From: Neisseria macacae ATCC 33926
GTDB taxonomy: Bacteria > Pseudomonadota > Gammaproteobacteria > Burkholderiales > Neisseriaceae
DNA: 64,000 nt
Direction of reading: 5' to 3'
Assembly (NCBI RefSeq): GCF_022749495.1
Contig: NZ_CP094241.1
Coordinates: forward strand, 310,001 to 374,000
The position numbers were made by a program, and so were the translations under genes. A model generated the notes under the pieces. That model had not been told where the DNA came from. It saw nothing but the letters and a program-made list of their open reading frames with translations, and searched no databases. Below are positions 41,670-51,674 of this stretch, piece by piece (within the stretch, counting starts at the first letter, position 1; every line of letters begins with the position of its first letter).

Positions 41670-44600
41670 ATGAACTATTCGTTTACCGAGAAAAAACGTA
41701 TCCGTAAGAGTTTTGCAAAACGAGAGAACGTATTGGACGTTCCCTTTTTGTTGGCAACACAAATTGATTCTTATGCGAAATTTCTGCAATTAGAAAATGC
41801 TTTTGATCAGCGTACTGACGATGGTCTGCAGGCTGCATTTAATTCTATTTTCCCTATCGTAAGCCACAATGGTTATGCGCGTCTGGAGTTTGTGCATTAC
41901 ACGTTGGGTGAGCCTTTGTTCGATATTCCTGAATGTCAATTGCGCGGAATCACTTATGCCGCCCCCCTGCGCGCGCGTATCCGACTGGTTATTTTAGACA
42001 AGGAAGCGTCTAAACCGACAGTCAAAGAAGTCCGTGAAAATGAAGTGTATATGGGCGAAATCCCATTGATGACTCCAAGCGGTTCGTTTGTCATTAACGG
42101 TACCGAACGTGTGATTGTTTCTCAGTTGCACCGTTCTCCTGGTGTGTTCTTTGAGCATGACCGCGGTAAAACTCATTCCTCCGGTAAATTGTTGTTCTCT
42201 GCTCGAATCATTCCTTACCGTGGTTCGTGGTTGGATTTCGAATTTGACCCGAAAGATTTGCTGTATTTCCGTATCGACCGTCGCCGCAAAATGCCAGTTA
42301 CGATTTTGTTGAAGGCTTTGGGCTACAACAATGAACAGATCTTGGATATTTTCTACGATAAAGAAACGTTCTATCTGTCTGAAAATGGTGTTCAAACCGA
42401 TTTGGTTGTAGGTCGTCTGAAAGGTGAAACTGCCAAAGTTGATATCTTGGATAAAGAAGGCAACGTATTGGTTGCTAAAGGTAAACGCATTACCGCAAAA
42501 AATATCCGTGATATTAGCAATGCAGGATTGACTCGTTTGGATGTGGAGCCGGAAAGCCTGATTGGCAAAGCTTTGGCCGCGGATTTGATTGACCCTGAAA
42601 CGGGTGAAGTATTGGCTGTAGCCAACGATGAAATCACTGAAGAATTGTTGGCAAAATTTGATATCCACGGTGTAAAACAGCTTACTACGCTTTACATTAA
42701 TGAATTGGATCAGGGTGGCTATATTTCCAATACTCTGCGCACTGATGAGACTGCTGATCAGCAAGCAGCGCGTGTTGCGATTTACCGCATGATGCGCCCA
42801 GGCGAACCGCCTACCGAGGAAGCAGTCGAGCAGCTGTTTAACCGCTTGTTCTTCAGTGAAGACAGCTACGATTTGTCTCGCGTAGGCCGTATGAAATTCA
42901 ATACGCGGACTTATGAACAGAAATTGTCTGAGGTACAACAGCAGTCTTGGTATGGCCGTTTGTTGAATGAAACTTTTGCAGGGGCTGCCGAAAAAGGCGG
43001 TTATGTCCTGAGTGTTGAAGATATTGTTGCCTCAATTGCTACTTTGGTTGAATTGCGTAACGGTCATGGCGAAGTGGACGATATTGACCACTTGGGTAAC
43101 CGTCGCGTGCGTTCGGTAGGTGAGTTAACTGAAAACCAATTCCGCAGTGGTTTGGCTCGTGTGGAACGTGCCGTAAAAGAACGCCTGAATCAAGCGGAAT
43201 CAGAAAACTTAATGCCGCATGATTTGATTAATGCGAAACCTGTTTCTGCCGCCATCAAAGAATTCTTCGGCTCAAGCCAATTGAGTCAGTTTATGGATCA
43301 GACCAACCCCTTGTCTGAAGTAACCCATAAACGCCGCGTATCTGCGTTGGGCCCGGGTGGTTTGACCCGTGAACGTGCCGGTTTCGAGGTGCGAGACGTG
43401 CATCCGACTCACTATGGCCGCGTATGTCCGATTGAAACGCCTGAAGGTCCGAACATCGGTTTGATTAACTCATTGTCCGTTTATGCACGTACCAATGATT
43501 ATGGTTTCTTGGAAACTCCTTATCGCCGCGTTATCGACGGCAAAGTAACCGAGGAAATCGATTACTTGTCTGCTATCGAAGAAGGTCGTTATGTGATTGC
43601 ACAGGCGAATGCTGATTTGGACAAAGACGGTAATTTGATTGGTGATCTGGTAACTTGTCGTGAAAAAGGCGAAACCATTATGGCAACGCCTGACCGTGTG
43701 CAATATATGGACGTGGCAACCGGTCAAGTGGTATCCGTAGCGGCATCTCTGATTCCGTTCTTGGAGCACGATGATGCGAACCGTGCATTGATGGGTGCCA
43801 ACATGCAACGTCAGGCCGTACCGTGCCTGCGTCCTGAAAAACCGATGGTTGGTACCGGTATTGAGCGTTCTGTTGCTGTTGACTCTGCTACTGCAATCGT
43901 TGCCCGTCGTGGCGGTGTGGTTGAGTATGTCGATGCCAACCGTGTTGTGATTCGTGTTCATGACGATGAAGCGACTGCCGGTGAAGTGGGTGTCGATATT
44001 TACAACTTGGTTAAATTCACTCGTTCTAACCAATCTACCAATATCAACCAACGTCCTGCCGTCAAAGCCGGCGACGTTTTGCAACGCGGCGATTTGATTG
44101 CTGACGGTGCATCTACCGATTTGGGCGAATTGGCTTTGGGTCAAAATATGACTATCGCCTTCATGCCGTGGAACGGTTATAACTATGAAGACTCGATTCT
44201 GATTTCCGAAAAAGTAGCTGCAGACGACCGCTATACTTCGATTCACATTGAGGAATTGAATGTCGTTGCCCGCGATACCAAGCTGGGTGCGGAAGATATC
44301 ACCCGCGATATTCCGAACTTGTCCGAGCGTATGCAAAACCGTTTGGATGAATCCGGTATCGTTTACATCGGTGCAGAAGTGGAAGCAGGCGATGTATTGG
44401 TTGGTAAAGTAACGCCTAAAGGCGAAACCCAACTGACTCCGGAAGAAAAACTGTTGCGCGCCATCTTCGGCGAAAAAGCATCCGACGTAAAAGACACCTC
44501 TTTGCGTATGCCTACCGGTATGAGCGGTACGGTTATCGACGTTCAAGTCTTTACCCGCGAAGGTATCCAACGCGACAAACGTGCTCAATCCATTATCGAT

Positions 44601-45848
44601 TCTGAGCTGAAACGTTACCGTCAAGACTTGGGCGACCAGTTGCGTATTTTTGATAACGATGCATTCGACCGTATTGAGCGCATGATCGTCGGTCAAAAAG
44701 CCAACGGCGGTCCGATGAAGCTGGCTAAAGGCAGTGAAATCACTACCGAATATCTGGCGGGTTTGCCTAGCAAACACGATTGGTTCGATATCCGTTTGTC
44801 TGATGAAGATTTGGCCAAACAATTAGAACTGATTAAATTGAGTCTGCAACAAAAACGCGAAGAAGCGGACGAGTTGTACGAAATCAAGAAGAAAAAACTG
44901 ACCCAAGGTGACGAACTGCAGCCTGGTGTACAAAAAATGGTGAAAGTCTTTATCGCCATCAAACGCCGTCTGCAAGCCGGTGACAAAATGGCGGGCCGCC
45001 ACGGTAATAAAGGTGTGGTATCGCGCATTCTGCCTGTAGAAGACATGCCTTACATGGCGGACGGTCGTCCTGTGGACATCGTACTGAACCCGTTGGGCGT
45101 ACCTTCCCGTATGAACATCGGTCAGATTTTGGAAGTTCACTTGGGTTGGGCGGCAAAAGGTATCGGCGAGCGTATCGACCGTATGCTGAAAGAGCAACGC
45201 AAAGCCAGCGAGTTGCGCGAGTTCTTGAACAAACTCTACAACGGCAGCGGTAAGAAAGAAGATTTGGATGCCCTGACTGATGAAGAAATCATCGAACTTG
45301 CTTCCAATCTGCGTAAAGGCGCATCTTTCGCATCGCCGGTGTTTGACGGTGCGAAAGAATCTGAAATCCGCGAAATGCTAAATTTGGCTTATCCGAGCGA
45401 TGATCCTGAAGTCGAAAAACTGGGCTTTAACGACAGCAAAACCCAAATCACACTGTATGACGGACGCTCTGGCGAACCGTTTGACCGCAAGGTAACAGTA
45501 GGTGTGATGCACTATCTGAAACTGCACCACTTGGTTGACGAAAAAATGCACGCGCGTTCTACCGGTCCGTACAGTCTGGTTACTCAGCAGCCTTTGGGCG
45601 GTAAAGCTCAGTTCGGTGGCCAACGTTTCGGTGAGATGGAGGTTTGGGCACTGGAAGCATACGGCGCAGCCTACACACTGCAAGAGATGTTGACCGTGAA
45701 GTCCGACGACGTAACAGGCCGTACCAAAATGTACGAGAACATCGTCAAAGGCGAACATAAAATCGATGCCGGTATGCCTGAGTCCTTCAACGTATTGGTT
45801 AAAGAGATTCGCTCACTGGGCTTGGATATCGATTTGGAACGTTACTAA
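41670..45848 (+). CDS. rpoB: RNA polymerase beta subunit
   Basis: 1392 residues from the ATG at 41670 behind RBS GGAG. Rifampicin-region word QLSQFMDQTNPLSEVTHKRRVSALGPGGL is present in the usual form. A consensus forward DUS (42410-42421) is encoded inside the gene as VGRLKG. Confidence 0.99.
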   Translation: MNYSFTEKKRIRKSFAKRENVLDVPFLLATQIDSYAKFLQLENAFDQRTDDGLQAAFNSIFPIVSHNGYARLEFVHYTLGEPLFDIPECQLRGITYAAPLRARIRLVILDKEASKPTVKEVRENEVYMGEIPLMTPSGSFVINGTERVIVSQLHRSPGVFFEHDRGKTHSSGKLLFSARIIPYRGSWLDFEFDPKDLLYFRIDRRRKMPVTILLKALGYNNEQILDIFYDKETFYLSENGVQTDLVVGRLKGETAKVDILDKEGNVLVAKGKRITAKNIRDISNAGLTRLDVEPESLIGKALAADLIDPETGEVLAVANDEITEELLAKFDIHGVKQLTTLYINELDQGGYISNTLRTDETADQQAARVAIYRMMRPGEPPTEEAVEQLFNRLFFSEDSYDLSRVGRMKFNTRTYEQKLSEVQQQSWYGRLLNETFAGAAEKGGYVLSVEDIVASIATLVELRNGHGEVDDIDHLGNRRVRSVGELTENQFRSGLARVERAVKERLNQAESENLMPHDLINAKPVSAAIKEFFGSSQLSQFMDQTNPLSEVTHKRRVSALGPGGLTRERAGFEVRDVHPTHYGRVCPIETPEGPNIGLINSLSVYARTNDYGFLETPYRRVIDGKVTEEIDYLSAIEEGRYVIAQANADLDKDGNLIGDLVTCREKGETIMATPDRVQYMDVATGQVVSVAASLIPFLEHDDANRALMGANMQRQAVPCLRPEKPMVGTGIERSVAVDSATAIVARRGGVVEYVDANRVVIRVHDDEATAGEVGVDIYNLVKFTRSNQSTNINQRPAVKAGDVLQRGDLIADGASTDLGELALGQNMTIAFMPWNGYNYEDSILISEKVAADDRYTSIHIEELNVVARDTKLGAEDITRDIPNLSERMQNRLDESGIVYIGAEVEAGDVLVGKVTPKGETQLTPEEKLLRAIFGEKASDVKDTSLRMPTGMSGTVIDVQVFTREGIQRDKRAQSIIDSELKRYRQDLGDQLRIFDNDAFDRIERMIVGQKANGGPMKLAKGSEITTEYLAGLPSKHDWFDIRLSDEDLAKQLELIKLSLQQKREEADELYEIKKKKLTQGDELQPGVQKMVKVFIAIKRRLQAGDKMAGRHGNKGVVSRILPVEDMPYMADGRPVDIVLNPLGVPSRMNIGQILEVHLGWAAKGIGERIDRMLKEQRKASELREFLNKLYNGSGKKEDLDALTDEEIIELASNLRKGASFASPVFDGAKESEIREMLNLAYPSDDPEVEKLGFNDSKTQITLYDGRSGEPFDRKVTVGVMHYLKLHHLVDEKMHARSTGPYSLVTQQPLGGKAQFGGQRFGEMEVWALEAYGAAYTLQEMLTVKSDDVTGRTKMYENIVKGEHKIDAGMPESFNVLVKEIRSLGLDIDLERY

Positions 45849-45855
45849 ACAGAAG

Positions 45856-45887
45856 TTTTCAGACGGCCTCTCTAGGTCGTCTGAAAA
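45856..45887 (+). terminator. Mixed-type inverted-DUS hairpin between rpoB and rpoC
   Basis: The left word TTTTCAGACGGCCT is the reverse of the AGGCCGTCTGAA variant; the right word is AGGTCGTCTGAAAA. They pair with one G-U. The gap to rpoC is 165 bp and a further DUS is at 45933-45944. Read-through must be efficient since rpoC needs it. Confidence 0.7.
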
Positions 45888-46013
45888 AGCGGTTGCAGAA
45901 TAAGAATGAATTAATCGAAATCTGAAAATATCAGGTCGTCTGAAACCGTAACGTACCGTTTCCAATATCGAAAATCCGCCATGCGGTAAAAATACTTCCT
46001 TCAAGGAGCAAAA

Positions 46014-49000
46014 ATGAATTTGTTGAACTTATTTAATCCGTTGCAAACTGCCGGCATGGAAGAAGAGTTTGATGCCATCAAAATCGGCATTGCTTCTCCC
46101 GAAACCATCCGTTCATGGTCTTACGGCGAAGTTAAAAAGCCTGAAACCATCAACTATCGTACGTTCAAGCCTGAGCGTGACGGTCTGTTCTGCGCCAAAA
46201 TCTTTGGTCCGGTCAAAGACTACGAATGCTTGTGCGGAAAATATAAACGCTTGAAATTTAAAGGTGTAACCTGTGAAAAATGTGGCGTGGAAGTGACTTT
46301 GTCCAAAGTACGCCGCGAACGCATGGGTCATATCGAATTGGCCGCGCCTGTTGCACACATTTGGTTCTTGAAATCCCTGCCTTCTCGTTTGGGCATGGTG
46401 TTGGACATGACTTTGCGCGACATCGAGCGCGTATTGTACTTTGAAGCATTTGTTGTGACCGACCCCGGCATGACTCCGCTGCAACGCCGTCAATTGCTGA
46501 CTGAAGACGACTACTACAACAAACTGGACGAATACGGCGACGATTTCGATGCCAAAATGGGTGCGGAAGGTATTCGCGAATTGTTGCGCACCTTGGATGT
46601 AGCAGGCGAAATCGAAATCCTGCGCCAAGAGCTTGAGTCGACCGGTTCTGATACCAAAATCAAAAAAATCGCAAAACGTTTGAAAGTATTGGAAGCCTTC
46701 CATCGTTCCGGTATGAAACTGGAATGGATGATTATGGACGTGCTGCCGGTATTGCCGCCTGATTTGCGTCCTCTGGTTCCGTTGGATGGTGGTCGTTTCG
46801 CCACTTCCGATTTGAACGATTTATATCGTCGCGTCATCAACCGTAACAACCGTCTGAAACGCCTGCTGGAACTGCACGCTCCTGACATCATTGTTCGCAA
46901 TGAAAAACGTATGTTGCAAGAAGCGGTTGACTCGCTGTTGGATAACGGTCGTCGCGGTAAAGCCATGACCGGTGCCAACAAACGTCCGCTGAAATCGTTG
47001 GCCGACATGATTAAAGGTAAGGGCGGTCGTTTCCGTCAAAACCTGCTGGGTAAACGTGTGGACTACTCCGGTCGTTCCGTGATTACCGTAGGTCCATACC
47101 TGCGTCTGCACCAATGCGGTCTGCCGAAAAAAATGGCTTTGGAACTGTTCAAACCGTTCATTTTCCATAAACTGGAAAAACAAGGTCTGGCCTCTACCGT
47201 TAAAGCAGCGAAAAAATTGGTAGAACAAGAAGTACCAGAAGTATGGGACATCTTGGAAGAAGTCATCCGCGAACATCCGATTATGCTGAACCGTGCGCCG
47301 ACCCTGCACCGTTTGGGTATTCAAGCGTTTGAACCCATCCTGATTGAAGGTAAAGCCATTCAGCTGCATCCGTTGGTATGTGCCGCGTTTAACGCCGACT
47401 TTGACGGTGACCAAATGGCGGTACACGTTCCATTGAGCCTGGAAGCACAAATGGAAGCGCGCACCCTGATGCTGGCTTCAAACAACGTATTGTCTCCTGC
47501 AAACGGTGAACCGATTATCGTACCTTCCCAAGACATCGTATTGGGTCTGTACTACATGACCCGCGACCGCATCAATGCCAAAGGTGAGGGCAGTCTGTTT
47601 GCTGATGTGAAAGAAGTGCATCGTGCATACCATACCAAACAGGTTGAGCTGGGTACGAAAATCACCGTACGTCTGCGCGAATGGGTGAAAAACGAAGCCG
47701 GCGAATTCGAACCAGTCGTTACCCGTTACGAAACGACTGTCGGTCGTGCATTGTTGAGCGAAATCCTGCCTAAAGGCCTGCCGTTCGAATACATCAACAA
47801 AGCGCTGAAGAAAAAAGAAATTTCCAAGCTGATTAATGCATCGTTCCGTCTGTGCGGCTTGCGCGATACGGTTATCTTCGCCGACCACTTGATGTATACC
47901 GGTTTCGGATTCGCAGCCAAAGGCGGTATTTCCATTGCTGTTGACGACATGGAGATTCCGAAAGAAAAAGCGGCCTTGTTGGCTGAAGCCAATGCCGAGG
48001 TTAAAGAAATCGAAGACCAATACCGTCAAGGTTTGGTAACCAACGGCGAACGCTACAACAAAGTGGTGGATATTTGGGGTCGTGCTGGCGATAAAATCGC
48101 TAAAGCGATGATGGATAACTTGTCCAAACAAAAAGTTATCGACCGTGACGGCAACGAAGTCGATCAAGAGTCATTCAACTCCATCTATATGATGGCCGAC
48201 TCCGGTGCTCGTGGTTCTGCGGCTCAGATTAAACAGTTGTCCGGTATGCGTGGCTTGATGGCAAAACCAGACGGCTCGATTATTGAAACGCCGATTACCT
48301 CAAACTTCCGCGAAGGTCTGACCGTATTGCAATACTTTATTGCGACCCACGGTGCGCGTAAGGGTTTGGCGGATACCGCATTGAAAACCGCGAACTCCGG
48401 TTACCTGACCCGTCGTCTGGTAGACGTAACTCAAGACTTGGTCGTTGTTGAAGACGATTGTGGTACTTCAGACGGCTTTGTCATGAAGGCAGTCGTACAA
48501 GGTGGTGATGTGATTGAAGCATTGCGCGATCGTATTTTGGGTCGTGTTACCGCGTCTGACGTTGTCGATCCGTCAAGTGGTGAGACCTTGGTTGAAGCCG
48601 GTACGTTGTTGACTGAAAAACTGGTCGATATGATTGACCAATCTGGTGTCGATGAAGTCAAAGTCCGTACTCCGATTACTTGTAAAACCCGCCATGGCTT
48701 GTGTGCGCACTGTTACGGTCGCGACTTGGCACGCGGCAAATTGGTCAATGCCGGTGAAGCAGTCGGCGTGATTGCGGCTCAGTCTATCGGTGAACCAGGT
48801 ACCCAGTTGACCATGCGTACGTTCCACATCGGTGGTGCAGCATCCCGTGCGGCAGCAGCTAGCCAAGTTGAGGCCAAATCCAACGGTACGGCACGATTCA
48901 GCAGCCAAATGCGTTATGTTGCCAACAACAAAGGCGAATTGGTTGTCATCGGTCGCTCTTGCGAAGTCGTTATTCATGATGACATCGGTCGTGAACGCGA

Positions 49001-50189
49001 ACGTCACAAAGTGCCTTACGGTGCTATCTTGATGGTTCAAGATGGTGAAGCCATTAAAGCCGGTCAAACGTTGGCAACCTGGGATCCGCATACCCGTCCG
49101 ATGATTACCGAACACGCAGGTTGGGTGAAATTCGAAAACGTGGAAGAGGGCGTAACCGTTGCCAAACAAACTGACGATGTAACCGGTTTGTCCACTTTGG
49201 TGGTCATCGACGGCAAGCGCCGCTCCGGCAGCGCATCCAAACTGCTGCGTCCTACTGTAAAACTGTTGGATGAAAACGGTCTGGAAATCTGCATTCCAGG
49301 TACCTCCACCCCGGTATCTATGGCATTCCCTGTGGGTGCAGTGATTACCGTGCGCGAAGGTCAGGAAGTTGGTAAAGGCGACGTATTGGCGCGTATCCCG
49401 CAAGCCTCTTCCAAAACCCGCGACATTACCGGTGGTCTGCCGCGCGTTGCCGAGTTGTTTGAAGCACGCGTGCCGAAAGATGCAGGTATGTTGGCAGAAA
49501 TCACCGGTACCGTTTCATTCGGTAAAGAGACCAAAGGCAAACAGCGTCTGATTATCACTGACGTAGACGGCGTAGCATACGAGACTTTGATTTCCAAAGA
49601 GAAACAAATTCTGGTGCACGACGGTCAAGTGGTAAACCGCGGTGAAACCATCGTAGACGGAGCGGTTGATCCGCATGATATTCTGCGTTTACAAGGTATC
49701 GAAGCACTGGCGCGTTATATCGTTCAAGAAGTGCAAGAGGTTTACCGTCTGCAAGGTGTGAAGATTTCCGATAAACACATCGAAGTCATCATCCGTCAGA
49801 TGCTGCGCCGTGTGAATATTGTCGATTCAGGTGAAACCGAATTCATTACCGGTGAGCAAGTCGAACGCGGCGATGTCATGACAGCCAATGAAAAAGCTTT
49901 GGAAGAAGGCAAAGAACCGGCACGTTACGAAAACGTATTGTTGGGTATTACCAAAGCCTCTTTGTCAACCGACAGCTTCATTTCTGCCGCATCGTTCCAA
50001 GAGACGACCCGCGTTCTGACTGAAGCCGCCATTATGGGCAAACAAGACGAGTTGCGCGGTCTGAAAGAGAACGTAATCGTAGGTCGTCTGATTCCTGCCG
50101 GTACCGGTTTGACCTACCACCGCAGCCGTCGCCAGCAATGGCAGGAAGCGGAGCAAGAAGCTTCCGAAATCGAAGCAACAGATGAATAA
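46014..50189 (+). CDS. rpoC: RNA polymerase beta' subunit
   Basis: 1391 residues behind RBS AAGGAG. N-terminal zinc motif (CLCGKYK...CEKCGVEV), the catalytic NADFDGDQMAVH and the second zinc cluster (CKTRHGLCAHCYGRDLA). The near-DUS GGTCGTCTGA at 50083 is encoded as VGRLIP. Confidence 0.99.
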   Translation: MNLLNLFNPLQTAGMEEEFDAIKIGIASPETIRSWSYGEVKKPETINYRTFKPERDGLFCAKIFGPVKDYECLCGKYKRLKFKGVTCEKCGVEVTLSKVRRERMGHIELAAPVAHIWFLKSLPSRLGMVLDMTLRDIERVLYFEAFVVTDPGMTPLQRRQLLTEDDYYNKLDEYGDDFDAKMGAEGIRELLRTLDVAGEIEILRQELESTGSDTKIKKIAKRLKVLEAFHRSGMKLEWMIMDVLPVLPPDLRPLVPLDGGRFATSDLNDLYRRVINRNNRLKRLLELHAPDIIVRNEKRMLQEAVDSLLDNGRRGKAMTGANKRPLKSLADMIKGKGGRFRQNLLGKRVDYSGRSVITVGPYLRLHQCGLPKKMALELFKPFIFHKLEKQGLASTVKAAKKLVEQEVPEVWDILEEVIREHPIMLNRAPTLHRLGIQAFEPILIEGKAIQLHPLVCAAFNADFDGDQMAVHVPLSLEAQMEARTLMLASNNVLSPANGEPIIVPSQDIVLGLYYMTRDRINAKGEGSLFADVKEVHRAYHTKQVELGTKITVRLREWVKNEAGEFEPVVTRYETTVGRALLSEILPKGLPFEYINKALKKKEISKLINASFRLCGLRDTVIFADHLMYTGFGFAAKGGISIAVDDMEIPKEKAALLAEANAEVKEIEDQYRQGLVTNGERYNKVVDIWGRAGDKIAKAMMDNLSKQKVIDRDGNEVDQESFNSIYMMADSGARGSAAQIKQLSGMRGLMAKPDGSIIETPITSNFREGLTVLQYFIATHGARKGLADTALKTANSGYLTRRLVDVTQDLVVVEDDCGTSDGFVMKAVVQGGDVIEALRDRILGRVTASDVVDPSSGETLVEAGTLLTEKLVDMIDQSGVDEVKVRTPITCKTRHGLCAHCYGRDLARGKLVNAGEAVGVIAAQSIGEPGTQLTMRTFHIGGAASRAAAASQVEAKSNGTARFSSQMRYVANNKGELVVIGRSCEVVIHDDIGRERERHKVPYGAILMVQDGEAIKAGQTLATWDPHTRPMITEHAGWVKFENVEEGVTVAKQTDDVTGLSTLVVIDGKRRSGSASKLLRPTVKLLDENGLEICIPGTSTPVSMAFPVGAVITVREGQEVGKGDVLARIPQASSKTRDITGGLPRVAELFEARVPKDAGMLAEITGTVSFGKETKGKQRLIITDVDGVAYETLISKEKQILVHDGQVVNRGETIVDGAVDPHDILRLQGIEALARYIVQEVQEVYRLQGVKISDKHIEVIIRQMLRRVNIVDSGETEFITGEQVERGDVMTANEKALEEGKEPARYENVLLGITKASLSTDSFISAASFQETTRVLTEAAIMGKQDELRGLKENVIVGRLIPAGTGLTYHRSRRQQWQEAEQEASEIEATDE

Positions 50190-50210
50190 TCCGTAGGATG
50201 TTTGTTTGAA

Positions 50211-50248
50211 AGAAAACCGCAAGGCAATATCACTTGCGGTTTTCTTTT
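50211..50248 (+). terminator. Terminator after rpoC
   Basis: GAAAACCGCAAG pairs with CTTGCGGTTTTC over a 9-nt loop with a TTTTT run; a reversed DUS follows immediately. Confidence 0.88.
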
Positions 50249-50267
50249 TCAGACGACCTGTGTGGAT

Positions 50268-50424
50268 TATAGTGGCTTAACTTTAAACCAGTACGGCGTT
50301 GCCTCGCCTTAGCTCAAAGAGAACGATTCTCTAAGGTGCTGAAGCACCAAGTGAATCAGTTCCGTACTATCTGTACTGTCTGCGGCTTCGTCGCCTTGTC
50401 CTGATTTAAATTTAATCCACTATA
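50268..50424. repeat. Correia repeat enclosed element (157 bp), copy 4
   Basis: Left end has one change (TATAGTGGCTTAA); right end intact. Same orientation as copies 1, 2 and 5. It sits in the 507-bp gap between the rpoBC and str operons. Confidence 0.94.
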
Positions 50425-50496
50425 TCAATGCCGTTGTGAAAAGTACGGTAGGAAGGGCGGCTCTAATGGAGTTGCGAACCGACTTATTTTTGATAA

Positions 50497-50555
50497 AGGT
50501 CGTCTGAAATAGGGAGTGCAGAGTTTGAGAACTCTTTATCCATTTCAGACGACCT
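50497..50555 (+). terminator. Inverted-DUS hairpin in the rpoC-rpsL gap
   Basis: AGGTCGTCTGAAAT with ATTTCAGACGACCT, about 30 nt apart. It lies 240 bp past rpoC, behind the Correia element, so it may be a second safety stop. Confidence 0.6.
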
Positions 50556-50611
50556 CAGTTGCTAAATAGTTCTTAGTAAATACAAAATACCAACTTTTCT
50601 CTACCGTTTGC

Positions 50612-50641
50612 TTGACTAAACTCTTGCAATAAAAATATAAT
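50612..50641 (+). promoter_or_regulatory. Promoter of the str operon
   Basis: TTGACT (50612-50617), 18-bp spacer, TATAAT (50636-50641). Transcription would begin near 50648, where a 10-bp perfect hairpin starts. Confidence 0.8.
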
Positions 50642-50647
50642 TCCACT

Positions 50648-50670
50648 CTTGCCGACATGGTGTCGGCAAG
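50648..50670 (+). promoter_or_regulatory. Leader hairpin of the str operon
   Basis: CTTGCCGACA-TGG-TGTCGGCAAG: a 10-bp perfect stem with a 3-nt loop at the expected 5' end of the transcript. It may stabilise the mRNA or be a regulatory target. Confidence 0.7.
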
Positions 50671-50696
50671 TATTTAACTCAACAGGACGAGAAAAT

Positions 50697-51068
50697 ATGC
50701 CAACTATCAACCAATTGGTACGCAAAGGCCGTCAAAAGCCCGTGTACGTAAACAAAGTGCCTGCACTGGAAGCCTGCCCGCAAAAACGCGGCGTGTGCAC
50801 CCGTGTATACACGACTACCCCTAAAAAACCTAACTCTGCATTGCGTAAAGTATGTAAAGTTCGCCTGACCAACGGTTTTGAAGTCATTTCATACATCGGT
50901 GGTGAAGGCCACAACCTGCAAGAGCACAGCGTCGTACTGATTCGCGGCGGTCGTGTAAAAGACTTGCCGGGTGTGCGTTACCACACTGTACGCGGTTCTT
51001 TGGATACCGCAGGTGTTAAAGACCGTAAACAAGCCCGTTCTAAATACGGTGCTAAGCGTCCTAAATAA
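50697..51068 (+). CDS. rpsL: 30S ribosomal protein S12
   Basis: 123 residues from the ATG at 50697. Signature TPKKPNSALRKVCKV, with Lys at the common streptomycin-resistance positions in wild-type form (TTTPKKPNS and GRVKDLPGVRYH). Confidence 0.98.
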   Translation: MPTINQLVRKGRQKPVYVNKVPALEACPQKRGVCTRVYTTTPKKPNSALRKVCKVRLTNGFEVISYIGGEGHNLQEHSVVLIRGGRVKDLPGVRYHTVRGSLDTAGVKDRKQARSKYGAKRPK

Positions 51069-51185
51069 TTACAGGGACTTAAATAGGCACGTCGGCCGCC
51101 TAAGCTGAACAACGGCCGAGTAAGTGAATGCTCTTTTGGGTATTCGTGGGAATTGACCCGACTGAATAGATTAAAGGAAATTAAA

Positions 51186-51656
51186 ATGCCAAGACGTAGA
51201 GAAGTCCCCAAGCGCGATGTATTGCCTGATCCTAAATTTGGCAGCGTCGAGCTGACTAAATTCATGAACGTATTGATGATTGACGGTAAAAAATCTGTTG
51301 CCGAGCGTATCGTTTACGGTGCATTGGAGCAAATCGAGAAAAAAACCGGCAAAGCAGCAATCGAAGTATTCAACGAAGCCATTGCAAATGCCAAACCTAT
51401 CGTGGAAGTGAAAAGTCGCCGTGTAGGTGGTGCAAACTACCAAGTTCCTGTTGAGGTTCGTCCTTCACGCCGTCTGGCTCTTGCAATGCGCTGGGTTCGC
51501 GATGCGGCCCGCAAACGTGGTGAGAAATCCATGGACCTGCGTTTGGCAGGCGAATTGATTGATGCGTCCGAAGGTCGCGGCGGTGCGTTGAAAAAACGTG
51601 AAGAAGTACACCGCATGGCTGAAGCCAACAAAGCATTCTCTCACTTCCGTTTCTAA
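51186..51656 (+). CDS. rpsG: 30S ribosomal protein S7
   Basis: 156 residues from the ATG at 51186 (MPRRREVPKRDVLPDPKF), behind AAAGGA. Starts assembly of the 30S head; the S7 repressor site of the str operon should lie in the 117-bp gap before it. Confidence 0.98.
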   Translation: MPRRREVPKRDVLPDPKFGSVELTKFMNVLMIDGKKSVAERIVYGALEQIEKKTGKAAIEVFNEAIANAKPIVEVKSRRVGGANYQVPVEVRPSRRLALAMRWVRDAARKRGEKSMDLRLAGELIDASEGRGGALKKREEVHRMAEANKAFSHFRF

Positions 51657-51674
51657 TTTTGAAAGGCTAATAAA

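Noticed and set aside
43470..44822. 450-codon frame antisense to rpoB
   Set aside because: Shadow of a highly expressed gene; no start signal.
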